From Flammulina velutipes (lineage: Eukaryota; Basidiomycota; Agaricomycetes; Agaricales; Physalacriaceae): a stretch of DNA of 64,000 nt. Below are positions 53,406-64,000 of the stretch, in pieces (the stretch's first letter is position 1; every line of letters starts with the position of its first letter). The position numbers were made by a program, and so were the translations under genes. The notes beneath the pieces are model-generated. The model saw nothing but the letters and a program-made list of their open reading frames with translations. It did no database searches and was not told the DNA's origin. The DNA lies in NCBI GenBank assembly GCA_011800155.1, contig CM022368.1, positions 1,240,001 through 1,304,000 on the forward strand. Direction: 5' to 3'.

Positions 53406-53420
53406 AGAAAAGGGTTAACC
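53406..53420. repeat. Right target-site duplication of the LINE
   Basis: AGAAAAGGGTTAACC, identical to 6565-6579. The leading A may belong to the tail. Confidence 0.9.
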
Positions 53421-53928
53421 GGCAATTGCCGCCAAAGCCACTAGTTGCTAGAATTCAAGAATTTTGCAAGAATAATTGGCTGATGGTAGTGCTCAGTGAT
53501 AAGTGTACTCCTAGTTATAGGCCGCGATTATCGTGAAGGAAGCACGTAGATAAATACATTTTACAGGCCTGGTCACTTGCTAGCGCCTGGCACTATATCA
53601 TTTAGAGTGACACGTAAGAAATAATCTTTGTTGGAAACGAGAAAAGGTGGTTTCGGATACATTCAGTCACTTCAACTTGAATTAAATCGTTGCAGTCTTA
53701 AAGAGATCCACTCACGCCACAGCAATGGTAGTCCGAGTCGGGTACACATCGTTGCCGAGCCGGTGCCTTGTCGGAAGCAATGCGCACTCAAAAAACCGTG
53801 ATCCGCTCGGCCATGAAGTTTACGAACTCTACCATCTCAGTCTGCCCCAGGTGCCAACAAACTCAACTTGACCCAGAGCAAGCATAGCTTCGCGATTACT
53901 GCGCCATTTGAGGATCGCTTCCCCCGCG
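53421..53928. other. Host intergenic region right of the LINE
   Basis: No supported gene. Before the LINE arrived this would have been part of the short divergent promoter region between the POM34-like gene and the hydrolase gene. A 5' exon of the hydrolase gene could start at the ATG at 53726 but no splice joins it cleanly. Confidence 0.5.
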
Positions 53929-55442
53929 ATGAGCCAGTCAAATATCGTCTTTCCATCCTCCCCCGTCTCCGTTACTCTTCGAAATGTCGAGTCGAAGGAG
54001 ATAACCACGAAATCTTTACGGAAGGCGATAGAAGAGCGATGCCCGACACTGTTCCAATGCTTTTCTCCTGCGTGGTGGATGTCCAAGTTCGTGGTTTCCT
54101 TGCTTACCACAACTCTGATCGTAATACGGAGAGTAGTGGCCATCTACAGACATTATACTGCGTCGTTGGCGACTTTACAAAGATAGACCAAGTCTTTTAC
54201 GAAAGGTGGGTGAAGCGACTCACGTCTGGACGTTCAACTCATTAAATACATAGAACTCACCTTGGTCTAACCGATGGGGGCACAATTGGCCTCGACTTTA
54301 CTCCTGCCGAGAGCGACGCGCTCAAAGCAGATACACCCGTCATAGTTGTTTTGCATGGCTTGACCGGAGGCTCCCACGAATCCTATGTCCGAGATATCTT
54401 AGTAAAGGCCTGTGCCCCCGTAGACAAGGGTGGCCTGGGTTATAGAGGTGTCGTCGTCAACTTTCGAGGATGTAAGTTTCCTACCTTCATTTTCTTAGCC
54501 CGATGCTCATCATATGAAGGTGCTGGAACGCCAATCACCGCTCAGCAGCTATATTCGGCTGGTTGGACGGACGATATTCGTCAAGCACTAATGTACATAG
54601 CCCACCGGTACCCGTCGGCTCCCCTTCACGGCCTAGGATTCTCTCTTGGAGCCAATGTCCTGATTCGTTATCTTGCAGAAGAAAAGGAGCAGAGCAGGCT
54701 TGCTTCGGCTTGTGCGTTGGGCTGTGTAAGCAAGTTATCATCCCTTCTAGATGTTGAAGTTAAACCTCCTCACTAGCCATGGGATCTTGCTGAGAACAAT
54801 GCGGCGCTTGAAAGCAGCTATCTCGGTCGCTACGTCTACTCCAAGGGCATGGCCAACAACCTTTTGCGTCTTCTTCGCCGTCATTCAACCGCCATGATGA
54901 AAAAGCCCGAGCACTTTGTGACTCAGGCTATGCAGGCCGTCTTCTCACTGAAGTCGCCAACACTTGAAGCATTTGATAATATCTTCACATGCAAAGCTGG
55001 TGGCGGTCCGCCTGTATTCCCCTTCAATAACTCCTCCGAGTATTACAAATGGGCTTCCAGTCATTATGTTCTACCGGATGTACGCACACCGCTATTGACT
55101 ATCAACGCTGCCGACGATCCCGTTGTGCAGAGGGTACCGCTGGGCGTGGATAATCCGAACATAGTTATGATGGTTACACCTGGCGGTGGGCATTTGGGAT
55201 GGTTTGAGGCGTCAAACGTCGGCTGGTTCCACCCAAAACGATGGATATCCAAACCGGTGCTAGAGTGGTTGAGGCTAGTAGGCGATGATCTAGTCGTCCA
55301 GACACGAGGGAAGGAGATTTTTGTCGGAGAGGATGGCTATGTGCGGGAGAAGGGAAGTGACGATCTTGGGTGTAAAGAGGTCGATGGAGGTGGATTGGTC
55401 GAAGGAGCGACGAAAGATGAGGGTTTGTTTCAAGGACTCTAG
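53929..55442 (+). CDS. Alpha/beta hydrolase of the YheT/Eht1/ABHD1-3 type
   Basis: Five exons (53929-54086, 54134-54205, 54254-54471, 54520-54725, 54777-55442) encode 439 residues. The family features are in order: PAWWMSNSGHLQTLYCVVGD, VVLHGLTGGSHESYVR, VVNFRGCAGTPITAQQLYSA, the nucleophile elbow GLGFSLGANVL, the acidic residue in INAADDPVV and the catalytic His in GGGHLGWFE. Yeast members Eht1 and Eeb1 make medium-chain fatty acid ethyl esters; others are lipid esterases. The start at 53929 (MSQSNIVF) is the first ATG in the coding frame; an upstream exon is possible. Not tied functionally to its neighbours. Confidence 0.88.
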
Positions 55443-55658
55443 ATGTCATGTTTTTTTTGCTATCGTCTCGCTATATTGTCATACACGCTTTAATTTCTAT
55501 GTTACGTTACCAAAAAAGGCTCCTGCTATCAGAGACGGTACACAATCCTCAACCCCGGAGTGCAGCAAGCGTGGGAGTAATGCTTAGCGCGATCTTGCGT
55601 AAATCTTCACCGTTGGCGAGCCTAAGGGCTATAGAGAAGATCAGCATCGAAGAAAAAG

Positions 55659-57333
55659 TTAGACGCTAAAGGGCTGACATCTCTTTAGACGCTGGACACG
55701 CGTCCGGCGGTATACCGCCCTTGCCTGAGTATAGTCGGCATGTCCGTCCGGGAGAGAAGAATGGACTAAAATTTCTCGTAACTGGACTTTGTCGTTCCGT
55801 GACCTATGGTTTAGCTCGTCTGACTGTGTGGTTGTATTCATCCGTGCACCATCCGCAGGATCCTGCGATCCAGGAGCTGCATGCCCGACGAGGCCTGTAT
55901 TGGGGTCCGCATGAGGACTCGTCTGGTGCGCGCGACAATGACCAGCCGCCCCGGACAGAAGATGAAGTGGTGCGTAGCAGAGGGGAATGTGATGTGCAAG
56001 GTAATGAAGTGGGAACTGATCAGGGATGCCATGAGGACTCGTCCAGCCACCGTGGCCGATGATAGTGTGAAGCGGATATTGAGTAGATGCCTGCGGAAGT
56101 GGTAGTAGTTGAAGGGTAGGTGCACGATCTTCGTCTGGCACTGACGGCAATGGCTTCGGTGTCGATGAACCGGGGATGGATTGAGGTTGCGGATGACAAC
56201 TCTCGCGCTTTGCGGAAGAGTGAAAATCGCGAAGCGCACCAGTTATCATTGCTGGAAGGCGCTCGAGAGTTGCAGACAGCTCTTGATATTCTGATTGAGA
56301 ATGGGCGCATCGACAACGAGAGTCGTCGACCACTGTCGGTAGTTCATCGATCACATCTTCAACTTCGACTTCATGGCCAATAGGCTCCTCCTGTAATTCC
56401 AGAGTTGGGCTGGGAGCAACGAAGTAAAGTTCTTCCTGGGGGTACGCTGCTTCAGGTTGCTTCTGCCAGATGGGTGCACGCGGTGTCTTCGAATGAGCCT
56501 CTGAACGGGCGGGCGGGACAGAGGACTGGAATTCTGGCGCCGCGGACAGCGGCCGAACAGAGTTTTCGACAACTTGCGAGGGCCATACGTTGTATGAGAC
56601 CTCTTGTGGGTAATAGGCTCGGGTACAGATAAACTATCGTCGGATTTGAGTTTAACTGATGTTTGCATGACGGTGAACCGTACATACCTCAGTCGGAAGT
56701 CCAAATGCTGCGAATGATACACACTCTGAGGAACAAGAATGCGCCGCCGTAGTATGATTGAAAGGTTGAAATCGATCAATAGGTTCGTGAGTTATCCATC
56801 CTCCAACCATCAGCGCTTCCAATTCACTGTCCTCCGTCTCTTCTAGACGTGGAGGAATATTAGAGAATCGGACCATGCGCGGGGTCGTTGATTCGACTCG
56901 AATAGCAGTGGACGCTTCGTACTCTTCGGTGGCAGCGTCAGACGTCGAACCCTCCCCGTTTCCATCCATGTTGTAGTCACAAGTCTCTGGTACGGCCTCT
57001 GCAAGGCAAGGTCAGACGAGGGTGTGGATATCACAGAGAGGGCATACCTTGAACTTCGCCTTCATATTGCTGCTCTCCAATTTCAACTGTGTTATCGATT
57101 GGCCGAGTCGGAATCGGATGTATTTCCTGTTCAACAACGGTTGGAATGGCCTCAGATGCGGCCTCACGATGCCAAACCACTTCCGTCGTAATGCGCGTGG
57201 GGCGATCGTGGAAATGATAGTGAGTCAAAGCCTCGAAATGTCCATGAGATTCAGCAGGAGTGGGAGACGCTTTGGTTTTGCCCCATCCGAAGATGAAATT
57301 GAACAGCCGTCGAAGGTAGGAATCTTCAGCCAT
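55659..57333 (-). CDS. Hypothetical protein, mostly disordered
   Basis: Three exons (57048-57333, 56688-56998, 55659-56633) encode 523 residues. It starts MAEDSYLRRLFNFIFGWGKT, a possible amphipathic membrane-binding helix, and continues with Glu-rich and Pro-rich segments (RMVRFSNIPPRLEETEDSEL, AYPQEELYFVAPSPTLELQE, GHEVEVEDVIDELPTVVDDS). No domain is recognised. Splice sites are canonical and the frame is consistent over all exons, but the last 150 residues have an odd composition, so the 3' end of the model may miss an intron. It is convergent with the hydrolase gene. Confidence 0.55.
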
Positions 57334-57707
57334 GGAGGAGGTCTTAGTGAATGCAGAGGGACGAATCCATGATTTTGCTCATCATATAGACAGATTAAGC
57401 GCGCGCCTGGCGCCGCTGAGAAGAGGCGGATCCCCTCCCGAATACAATCCACGAGACGAGAAGTCAGATAAAATCGAAGCTAAGTACGTCCAAGAGGCTT
57501 CAAGAGTTTCGACGCGAATGCTGGCGAGCAGTTATGTACCGAATATTCGATTGGGATGCTAAATATTAGCATCATATCCGCTTGAAAGGACCAACCAAAA
57601 TTGAGCTATATGTTCAAAAAGGTTGGCAACATGAGAGCTGGAATAAGAAATGATAATTCGCGTTATTAGTCACATTGACGTGACAGTCTACCTTGGCTCT
57701 GTCCTCG

Positions 57708-59045
57708 ATGTCGGCGTCCCCACACTCGTTAGCTTTCAGTTCTCCTCCCGCCACGCCCAAGCGAAGCTCATTCAGCCAACTGCCACTACCCTCCACGTTG
57801 ACTGCGTCCTCCACTCCTCGAAGACTACAGGGCCATGCACCAGGCATAGCACCGTCTGCATCCTTTTTCCGTCCCTCTAAACCGTCAGCTTCGATTGAAC
57901 AGGACCACCCACTGAGGGCATTCAAGTATGTCTCTCGTACATCATTGGACGATGATCAAGACACATACGGAGCTCGCAAATCCCCATCCCACATATCCTC
58001 CCGTTCACCGTCCCCCGGAGCAGCATCGTTCGATTATTCGAATGAAAAGGACCTCACACATGTTCCCCGCGACCCACCAATCAAACGATGGTCCCTTCAC
58101 CCTTCACGCAACCGCTTCTTTTTGGGCGGCAGAATCCTAACTGGAGGAGATGCACCTTGGGCTTTTATTGGAGCGCTGTCCATTGTTCTAGGAATGGCTG
58201 GTGTATACTCCTCAACGACGGCTGTTTGGTGGTGGAGAAACCAGGGTGTTGGTGGGAAGGTCCTGGTCGTGATCACTGCATATTTTTCGTTGGTGACGAT
58301 AAGCAGCATGCTTGTAACCGCGTTCACTGATCCCGGTATTTTACCTCGCGATCTTGACCCAGACCCTCCCTATCACGAGGTGGAAGGCTCGGATCCCGCG
58401 CCCATGCCTCGTATACTCAAAGTACGAAGTGATGTGTACGTCCTTTTTTGCACCTACTTCCTCCTCTCACATATCAACAGCGTACGCGTCAAATACTGCC
58501 AAACTTGCTTAACTTATCGGCCACCACGCTCGACACACTGCAAACTGTGCGACAACTGCGTGGACGCCTGTGATCATCACTGCCAATGGGTGAATAACTG
58601 CATTGGGCGACGAAACTACACCCCCTTCTTCACGCTTCTCTTTTTTGCATGCACCACCCTCGTTTTGATCATCATCCAATGCGCGCTCGTTTTTGCTCTA
58701 TCTTCTATATCCTTCCGTAATACTCTCAAAACCAACGAGGGAATTGGGAGTGGGGTTGCATTCATCCTGGGCATGTCAGTTATCTGGCCTGTGTTTGCCT
58801 TGCTCGGATACCATTGTCGCCTCCTCCTCCTCAACATTACCACAATCGAGCAAATCCGAAATCAGGCCCACAAGAGCCTGACGAGCGGGCCCGCGCCTCC
58901 AAATCCATTCTCTCATGGCAAATGGAGGCGCAATGCCGTCGCCATTCTCTGTCGGCCCCGTGGATACTCATGGCTGGACCCGACTGGCGTCGTCACGGAT
59001 GATAAGCGGACGGTCAATCCTGGGCTAGGAGAAGATATTGTATAG
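57708..59045 (+). CDS. DHHC-type protein S-palmitoyltransferase
   Basis: Two exons (57708-58435, 58481-59045) encode 430 residues. After a Ser/Pro-rich cytosolic N-terminus come two membrane helices (FIGALSIVLGMAGVYSSTTA, VLVVITAYFSLVTISSMLVT), the Cys-rich domain CQTCLTYRPPRSTHCKLCDN with the catalytic CDHHCQWVNNCIGRRNY, and two more helices. The 45-bp intron at 58436-58480 is in frame but is needed to give the family-typical RVKYCQTC junction. Layout and TDPGILPRDLDPDPPY match the Erf2 group, which palmitoylates Ras-type proteins at the ER; the exact substrate is inference. The first ATG in frame is at 57708. Confidence 0.92.
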   Translation: MSASPHSLAFSSPPATPKRSSFSQLPLPSTLTASSTPRRLQGHAPGIAPSASFFRPSKPSASIEQDHPLRAFKYVSRTSLDDDQDTYGARKSPSHISSRSPSPGAASFDYSNEKDLTHVPRDPPIKRWSLHPSRNRFFLGGRILTGGDAPWAFIGALSIVLGMAGVYSSTTAVWWWRNQGVGGKVLVVITAYFSLVTISSMLVTAFTDPGILPRDLDPDPPYHEVEGSDPAPMPRILKVRSDVYVLFCTYFLLSHINSVRVKYCQTCLTYRPPRSTHCKLCDNCVDACDHHCQWVNNCIGRRNYTPFFTLLFFACTTLVLIIIQCALVFALSSISFRNTLKTNEGIGSGVAFILGMSVIWPVFALLGYHCRLLLLNITTIEQIRNQAHKSLTSGPAPPNPFSHGKWRRNAVAILCRPRGYSWLDPTGVVTDDKRTVNPGLGEDIV

Positions 59046-59280
59046 CTTTTTTTGTGGTAGTTACTTGGTGGATCTCATATTTTTATTTGTTTTAATATTG
59101 TAATGGCCATGTGCGCCCGGCCGGCACCTCCTCTGGGAATAAAAACCTTATGTCTTCATCCTTGCACATTGTACTTACATGTAGCACGCCAATCGCCACT
59201 AAGTCGACTAGACCAAATGTGCGCCACATTATGTCACAGATCACGCACGTTTAGTGTGTGACCATTTCAAATTGACTTGA

Positions 59281-59611
59281 CAGCTGTTTTCAAAACCGTA
59301 GACGCTTTTAAAAGTTTGGCCCATCAGCTCCGCATCCCGAAATGGCAGGTAGTTGCATCATCAGCGCCACTTTCATTTGCACCTGGGCAATAACATAGTA
59401 CAGTATGTACATAACTTTGTACCTATACGACCATGGAAAACTACAGATACATTCACTCCAAGAAGCTTGTCCTCTCCTTGACTTCTCATGGTACATGCAC
59501 CCGCGCAAGATGTAAATTCACGGTTATCCACCTACCATTTCGGGATGCGGAGCAGACACCGGAACTGATGGGCCGGATTTTCGAGAGCGTCTACGGTTTT
59601 GAAAACAGCTG
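59281..59611. repeat. Imperfect inverted repeat, about 330 bp
   Basis: The left arm 59281-59352 (CAGCTGTTTTCAAAACCGTA, CATCAGCTCCGCATCCCGAA) is the approximate reverse complement of 59531-59611 (CATTTCGGGATGCGGAGCAG, TACGGTTTTGAAAACAGCTG). Arms are about 72-81 nt with a 13-nt extra block in the right arm; the central loop is about 180 nt. It lies in the 612-bp spacer between the palmitoyltransferase gene and the next gene. It may be a small foldback element or a source of hairpin RNA. Confidence 0.85.
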
Positions 59612-59658
59612 GAACTGCGTAGCTCTCGCCATCATCCATTTACGACCTTTCACGACAA

Positions 59659-61311
59659 ATGTATCACCAACATCATCTCGACTCGCAGCCGCCAGCGTCT
59701 CAGTTTCGTCGACCATGGTCTCCAGAGCCATTCGATCCCAACCCATCCGACGAGCCGTACAGGCCACTCCACTCAAGCCGGACACTACCATTTGACTCTG
59801 ACTACGACAATTCAAGATATCCCCAGACAAGAAGAGAACCTTCAGACGTCTCAGTAGAGGCTTTGGATCTTGCAGACTATGCAGCAACACTGCGGCGGAA
59901 TCCATACCCAGACTATCCCCCAGCATCACATCACTCCAGCGATGTCTATTCCAGTCCACGGTCACAAAGACATCAATCGATGCCCCCAGCCTCGGACGCT
60001 GGCATTGATACATCCCGCTTTCCTTTATGGTCCCAGCATTGGTACGACAATCCTTCCCGGCTCCCTCCTTCCAACGACTATGACAGCGACATTTACTCTC
60101 CCCCTCCACAACGCTCTTCGAAAAATTATTTCGATCCGTCACATACAGTTCGTTCTCCGCAATATGGCGCGTCGTCTCCGCCTCCCTTCTCGCCGCCTCC
60201 GCCGTTTTCATCATCAGCCCACGACTCGCTGGTGCCGTGGTCTCTGGATCCTCCAGACGTTCCCGTAGACCATGGCACCAAGGAAGAGCGAATCCGTATG
60301 CTTGAACGCGAGTTTGCAGGTGCACATCCTGCCTTCGAGTCGGAGGAAAAGCCAGAATCTCTCGTGGGCACAGCTGATGCCAAAGGGAACCTCATAACCC
60401 AGGGTCCTCGGAAACGCATCGCTTTCCGAATAACACAGATCCTTCTGGCTCTCGCAGCTGCCATACCTGCCATCTATGCCGCTCTCGTAAGTTTCCTTAG
60501 ACCCCCCAGACCGTCACTTCACTTACTTCCGTCTCAGGCTATCAAACCCACTATCGCGCCAACCCCTTCAGGTACTCCCGCTGCATACGTCCTCTATGTC
60601 ATTTCCTGCATCACATTTCTGGGTCTCTTTTTCTACTTCGCTATTCGTCCCTGCTTTCGGAAACGCCCAAAACCCCAACAAGAGGGCATACCAGGTCTCG
60701 CGGGCATGGTCCTTCCGGGAGGCGGTGGCCAGAAGAAGAAGAAGAAGGGAAAGAAGGGATATCCTCAGCAACAAGATGTTCACGTTAACTTGATTGTGGA
60801 CCCCTCCATGTTTCGCCCTGCGCAGGATGACCAGGATGAGGATTGGGAAGGCAGCACAGCAGTGAGCTCAAGTGCGGGTGGAAGGAAACGGGGACCAAAG
60901 CGCAAGAGCATCATGGCATCCTTATTCGAGGAGCGATTATGGGTTGCCGCCCGTTCGAGAGCGAAGAAAATCCTGTGTCTGGATATTTTGCTCTCGATCG
61001 TATGGTTGGCTGTCTTCATATACATCATGCTTGGGAAAAGGTGCGCGGCGGGCACAGCTTCCGACGATAGCGAAACACCTGGGTCCACTACGGGCACGAC
61101 AACGGGCTCTTTGCAACCTCGTGCAATACTCCATCTCGTTTCAAGAACATTAACAGCACGCGGTCCGGACGACGACAAAACCTCTTCATGGTGTATGGCA
61201 TGGAACGTTAGCAGTGCGGCGGCATGTCTCCTTGCTGTAGTCTCTGGTGTTTGTGCATTTTTCGGCGTCAAGGACCTTGGCGCCAGTCGGGTCAATCCTC
61301 GCAAGAGGTAG
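59659..61311 (+). CDS. Four-helix membrane protein, unknown
   Basis: Two exons (59659-60486, 60538-61311) encode 533 residues; the 51-bp intron has a GTAAGT donor and CTCAG acceptor and is in frame. The first 240 residues are Pro/Ser/Tyr-rich and disordered. Four hydrophobic helices follow: ITQILLALAAAIPAIYAAL, YVLYVISCITFLGLFFYFAI, ILCLDILLSIVWLAVFIYIM and SSAAACLLAVVSGVCAFFGV, with a Lys-rich loop (QKKKKKGKKGYPQQQ) between helices 2 and 3. This looks like a conserved fungal plasma-membrane or septal protein but I cannot name it. The start codon lies 48 bp after the inverted repeat. Confidence 0.75.
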   Translation: MYHQHHLDSQPPASQFRRPWSPEPFDPNPSDEPYRPLHSSRTLPFDSDYDNSRYPQTRREPSDVSVEALDLADYAATLRRNPYPDYPPASHHSSDVYSSPRSQRHQSMPPASDAGIDTSRFPLWSQHWYDNPSRLPPSNDYDSDIYSPPPQRSSKNYFDPSHTVRSPQYGASSPPPFSPPPPFSSSAHDSLVPWSLDPPDVPVDHGTKEERIRMLEREFAGAHPAFESEEKPESLVGTADAKGNLITQGPRKRIAFRITQILLALAAAIPAIYAALVSFLRPPRPSLHLLPSQAIKPTIAPTPSGTPAAYVLYVISCITFLGLFFYFAIRPCFRKRPKPQQEGIPGLAGMVLPGGGGQKKKKKGKKGYPQQQDVHVNLIVDPSMFRPAQDDQDEDWEGSTAVSSSAGGRKRGPKRKSIMASLFEERLWVAARSRAKKILCLDILLSIVWLAVFIYIMLGKRCAAGTASDDSETPGSTTGTTTGSLQPRAILHLVSRTLTARGPDDDKTSSWCMAWNVSSAAACLLAVVSGVCAFFGVKDLGASRVNPRKR

Positions 61312-61583
61312 TGTCAAGGAGCCACTACTTCATATTCGGTTTATACATTCTGTTGACGCTTCATTTAGTTATTGATCTTTAACGCATTTTCACGGACCCT
61401 AATGACCACCCACGCAATTACTACACTTATTGTTAACTAGCTAATCTTGATCCTGACGCTTTGACTACTCAAATATCATGATTATCATCCCAACTATGGA
61501 TCGAAGGGAACAGCATGCCTAGCGATGACGCTTCAAGCTTCCAATTACATTGATTACACTCTTTTATCCTTACCTTAATTTAT

Positions 61584-63618
61584 TCAGCTCGAACAACTGC
61601 ACTGGAAACCTAGCATGTCTTCCCCTCCCACGCTGCATAACCTTCTCTCCTCCTTCTCTTCATCACTCAGCAGCGCTTCATCTTTGCCTTCTCCTCCCCA
61701 TCTCTCGAAAGGTCTCTGGGCCATCTCCAGGACTTTGTTCAGTTTTCGTCTCCCCTCGAACCTCTTCTCGGGATCTTCCAAATCAGCCTCGACGTCTTTG
61801 ATAACTTCCTCCAACACCCACTGTCTCAAGACGAATTTCGGGTTGGCCTCGATCAGCGCATCGCGGTCGATGGCGTTGGCCTGCCACTTGCCTACCCATT
61901 CTGTCACTGCCTTTCCAATTTCGGACTCGCTGTCTTGATCTGGGAGAGGCTCTCCAACGGCGAGTGCGCGGAACGTATTGTGGAAATCCCATCCACGCTC
62001 CTGCATGAGATCCAACAGAGGTCGCGTCACGCCAGATTCGTCGTTTTCTTTCATGCCTAACCTCCGTGCCATCTGCCTCCCATACTCTTTCGAAGTGACA
62101 GTTTGTATATGGGCCTCCAAAGACGGCAGGATGGAGAGACCTAATTCTGTTAGCTCCTCAACCTCCTCGTCTTTGAGCTGGGACGACGATGGGAAGGGTT
62201 GGTTGTGCTTCTTTTCGTATCCGATGAGCGGGGCAAGCGCTTTGAGGAGCGCAGTAAGAGCGTAAATGCTGTAGGCCAATTAGACATTAGTTCCAAGCCA
62301 AAATGCACGGACGCACATCATCTCAGGCTGTCGTCGGTATGTATATCGTCCTCCGTCGTCTGAATGGTTGCAAATGTGGAAAGGGTCGAACATGTCCATG
62401 AAGGCAAACGGTCCATAGTCAATCGTCAGTCCCAGAATAGATATGCTGAACGTCAATCAGAATAGAATGAATGGATAGAAACGTTTGAACCCACTTGTCC
62501 GTGTTAAGCACACCGTGCATGAAACCAAACGCCTGCCACGCAGCGACCATCTTCGCATTCCTCTCTGCTACCTCCCAAACCAGTTTCTCTGCCCATACTC
62601 CATTTCCTTCTCTGACATGTAGAAGACATTCAGCAGTATACTCCCCAAGCAACCTCAGACTCTCCAAGTCGACCGTCTGCTGCCCACCCCCGAACCACAT
62701 CATCCCCTGATCACTTTTCAAAGGGTTGAACGCCTGGAAATTTCCGATTCGGACAAACGAAGGCGCCACCCGCGCCACGACAGACGCGCGCTCTTTCCTT
62801 TCCCTGTACACCTGTACATCGGGAGCGCTGATGAGCGACAGAGCGCGGGTAGTTGGGATGCCCAAAGCGTGCATGTACTCTGAGCATAGGTATTCGCGGA
62901 TGGAGGAACGCGTCACTGCAAGTCCATCTGCAGTACGGGAGTATGGGGTTCGACCGGAACCCTTGAGCTGGATCTCTAAACTGTCCGGTCCCGACGTGGA
63001 GGTGGACAGCACCGTCGTAGCTCTTCCGTCCCCTAGCTGGCCTGCCCAGCTCCCGAACTGATGCCCACTATATCGCAAGGCGTATGGCTCAAAGTCCTTT
63101 CGGATCGCGACGCCTCCCAAGACCTGTAGCAGCTCATTGGCCGCTTCGTCGGGCTTGGCTGAGGCGTCATACAGAAGAGAGGGTGCGTTTCCAACGTCAA
63201 GAAACGGAAGGGCAGACGGGGATATAGACAGTAGAAGTCGTGTACCAGAGTCGTCCTCTTCCGGTACGAGTAGATCTCCCACAGGGACATTGGGTTCGCG
63301 TTTGGCTATCCAGTCCTCTATGAATGCTGCTTTGTCAAGTCCAGTCTGTACCTCCTCGGAATCTGGCTCCGTGGGGAACCTGATGTCGTAGGGGAATCCA
63401 AGGACAAGGGGTCGGACATATGAGAAATGGACATTGGGATCGACAAGACGAGCGCGCCGGATAGAGGACGGTACGAATGCAGACTCTCCGGTACGTACAG
63501 AAGCTGGATCCGCTACGAGTCTGCTCGGTAGAGGCGTGGAAGAGATAGGTAGACTGGAAACTTTGTATGATTGTGAGCTCATTGCTCGACGATAGATGAG
63601 CGTCGGGAGAGGGCGCAT
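61584..63618 (-). CDS. SelO-family protein AMPylase (mitochondrial pseudokinase)
   Basis: Three exons (62495-63618, 62317-62445, 61584-62268) encode 645 residues. SelO hallmarks are seen: [40 protein letters not shown] (around residue 220), [11 protein letters not shown] with the catalytic-loop Asp, and [20 protein letters not shown]. The C-terminus ends QCSCSS, the cysteine form of the selenocysteine-containing end of animal SelO. SelO has a kinase fold with ATP flipped and transfers AMP to proteins in redox control. The N-terminus ([20 protein letters not shown]) is basic and hydroxylated, consistent with mitochondrial import as for yeast Fmp40. A second Met at residue 13 is an alternative start. 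Confidence 0.93.
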
Positions 63619-63839
63619 TCAGATGACGTTATCATCTTTCCTCCGATAGAGTTCGTGTGATCGCGGTCTCCAAAAAATCGTGATCCCAGATTCATAGTGA
63701 GTACTAATGTTGTGGCATGGATGTTGGCTGATACGTTTTAAGATGTCGGTACAGGGTGGTGGGAGATGCAAACATTCTTAACAGATCTAGACCTACATAT
63801 CTACATTGAGGGCCAGGTGTCAACAAAGCAGCGTTAATT

Positions 63840-64000
63840 TTACGCTTTGTACTTGAAGAGATTCCTGTCTTCCTCGTCCCTCTCTAGATATTCATTATCA
63901 ACACACCAATCAATCTGGCGCTTGATCAAGTCCACATCAGGCTTGAAGTGCACAGAAACCGCTTTGATTACCTCTTCCTTCAGGCGCTCGTATTTCAGTC
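63840..64000 (-). CDS. Cullin C-terminus, 5' part outside window
   Basis: About 53 C-terminal residues are visible: KYERLKEEVIKAVSVHFKPD, VDLIKRQIDWCVDNEYLERD and the end EEDRNLFKYKA. Helices ending in IKRxID...EYLERD...YxA are the winged-helix end of cullins, which includes the neddylation region (the acceptor Lys lies just outside). Cullins are scaffolds of RING ubiquitin ligases. Which cullin this is cannot be told from this part. The stop is TAA at 63842-63840. Confidence 0.88.
   Translation of the reverse strand, partial: LKYERLKEEVIKAVSVHFKPDVDLIKRQIDWCVDNEYLERDEEDRNLFKYKA

Noticed and set aside
59433..59795. ORF inside the inverted repeat
   Set aside because: It runs over the right arm and into another frame of the next gene; no family and no splice support.

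Overview
This window is from a filamentous basidiomycete, almost certainly an Agaricomycete. Nearly every gene is cut by 44-60 bp spliceosomal introns with GTRNGT donors. The transposable elements are of the Plavaka, KDZ and Tad-like LINE types that are typical of mushroom-forming fungi. Gene models were built by hand from splice sites; all complete multi-exon models sum to a whole number of codons.

Host genes flank a very large nested insertion. Left flank (1-6564): a LIM-domain protein (5' end outside the window), the ubiquilin DSK2, a small zinc-ribbon protein, a doubtful small ORF, a DUF1349 protein and a POM34-like nucleoporin. Right flank (53421-64000): a YheT/Eht1-type alpha/beta hydrolase, an unknown protein, a DHHC palmitoyltransferase, a four-helix membrane protein, the pseudokinase AMPylase SelO and the C-terminus of a cullin.

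Between them lies about 46.8 kb of mobile DNA with three levels of nesting. (1) An approximately 8.6 kb LINE (6580-53405) sits between 15-bp target duplications (AGAAAAGGGTTAACC), with a poly(A) tail at its right end. (2) Two related Plavaka-type DNA transposons are inserted in it in the same orientation: element 1 (8662-20998) in ORF1 and element 2 (25389-51293) in ORF2. Each has terminal inverted repeats beginning CATCAGGAAA and a 2-bp target duplication (AC or TA). Removing each element plus one duplication rejoins the LINE reading frame. (3) A 13.4 kb KDZ transposon (33179-46567) with its own cargo is inserted in element 2; without it element 2 is 12.5 kb, close to element 1 at 12.3 kb.

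Both Plavaka-type elements carry the same four genes in the same order: a transposase (minus strand), an unknown protein (cargo A), a TET/JBP-type 2-oxoglutarate dioxygenase predicted to oxidise 5-methylcytosine, and a protein that may belong to DUF6532. Intron positions of the dioxygenase and DUF6532-like genes are the same in the two diverged copies. The leader regions of cargo A and of the dioxygenase contain series of three short hairpins with constant loops and changing, compensated stems (loop CCCGA/CCCGC before cargo A; loop containing GGCCCCGCGC before the dioxygenase), and further hairpins lie in intron 1 of the dioxygenase gene. This demethylase-bearing transposon with gene-specific structured repeats is the strongest candidate for an undescribed system here.
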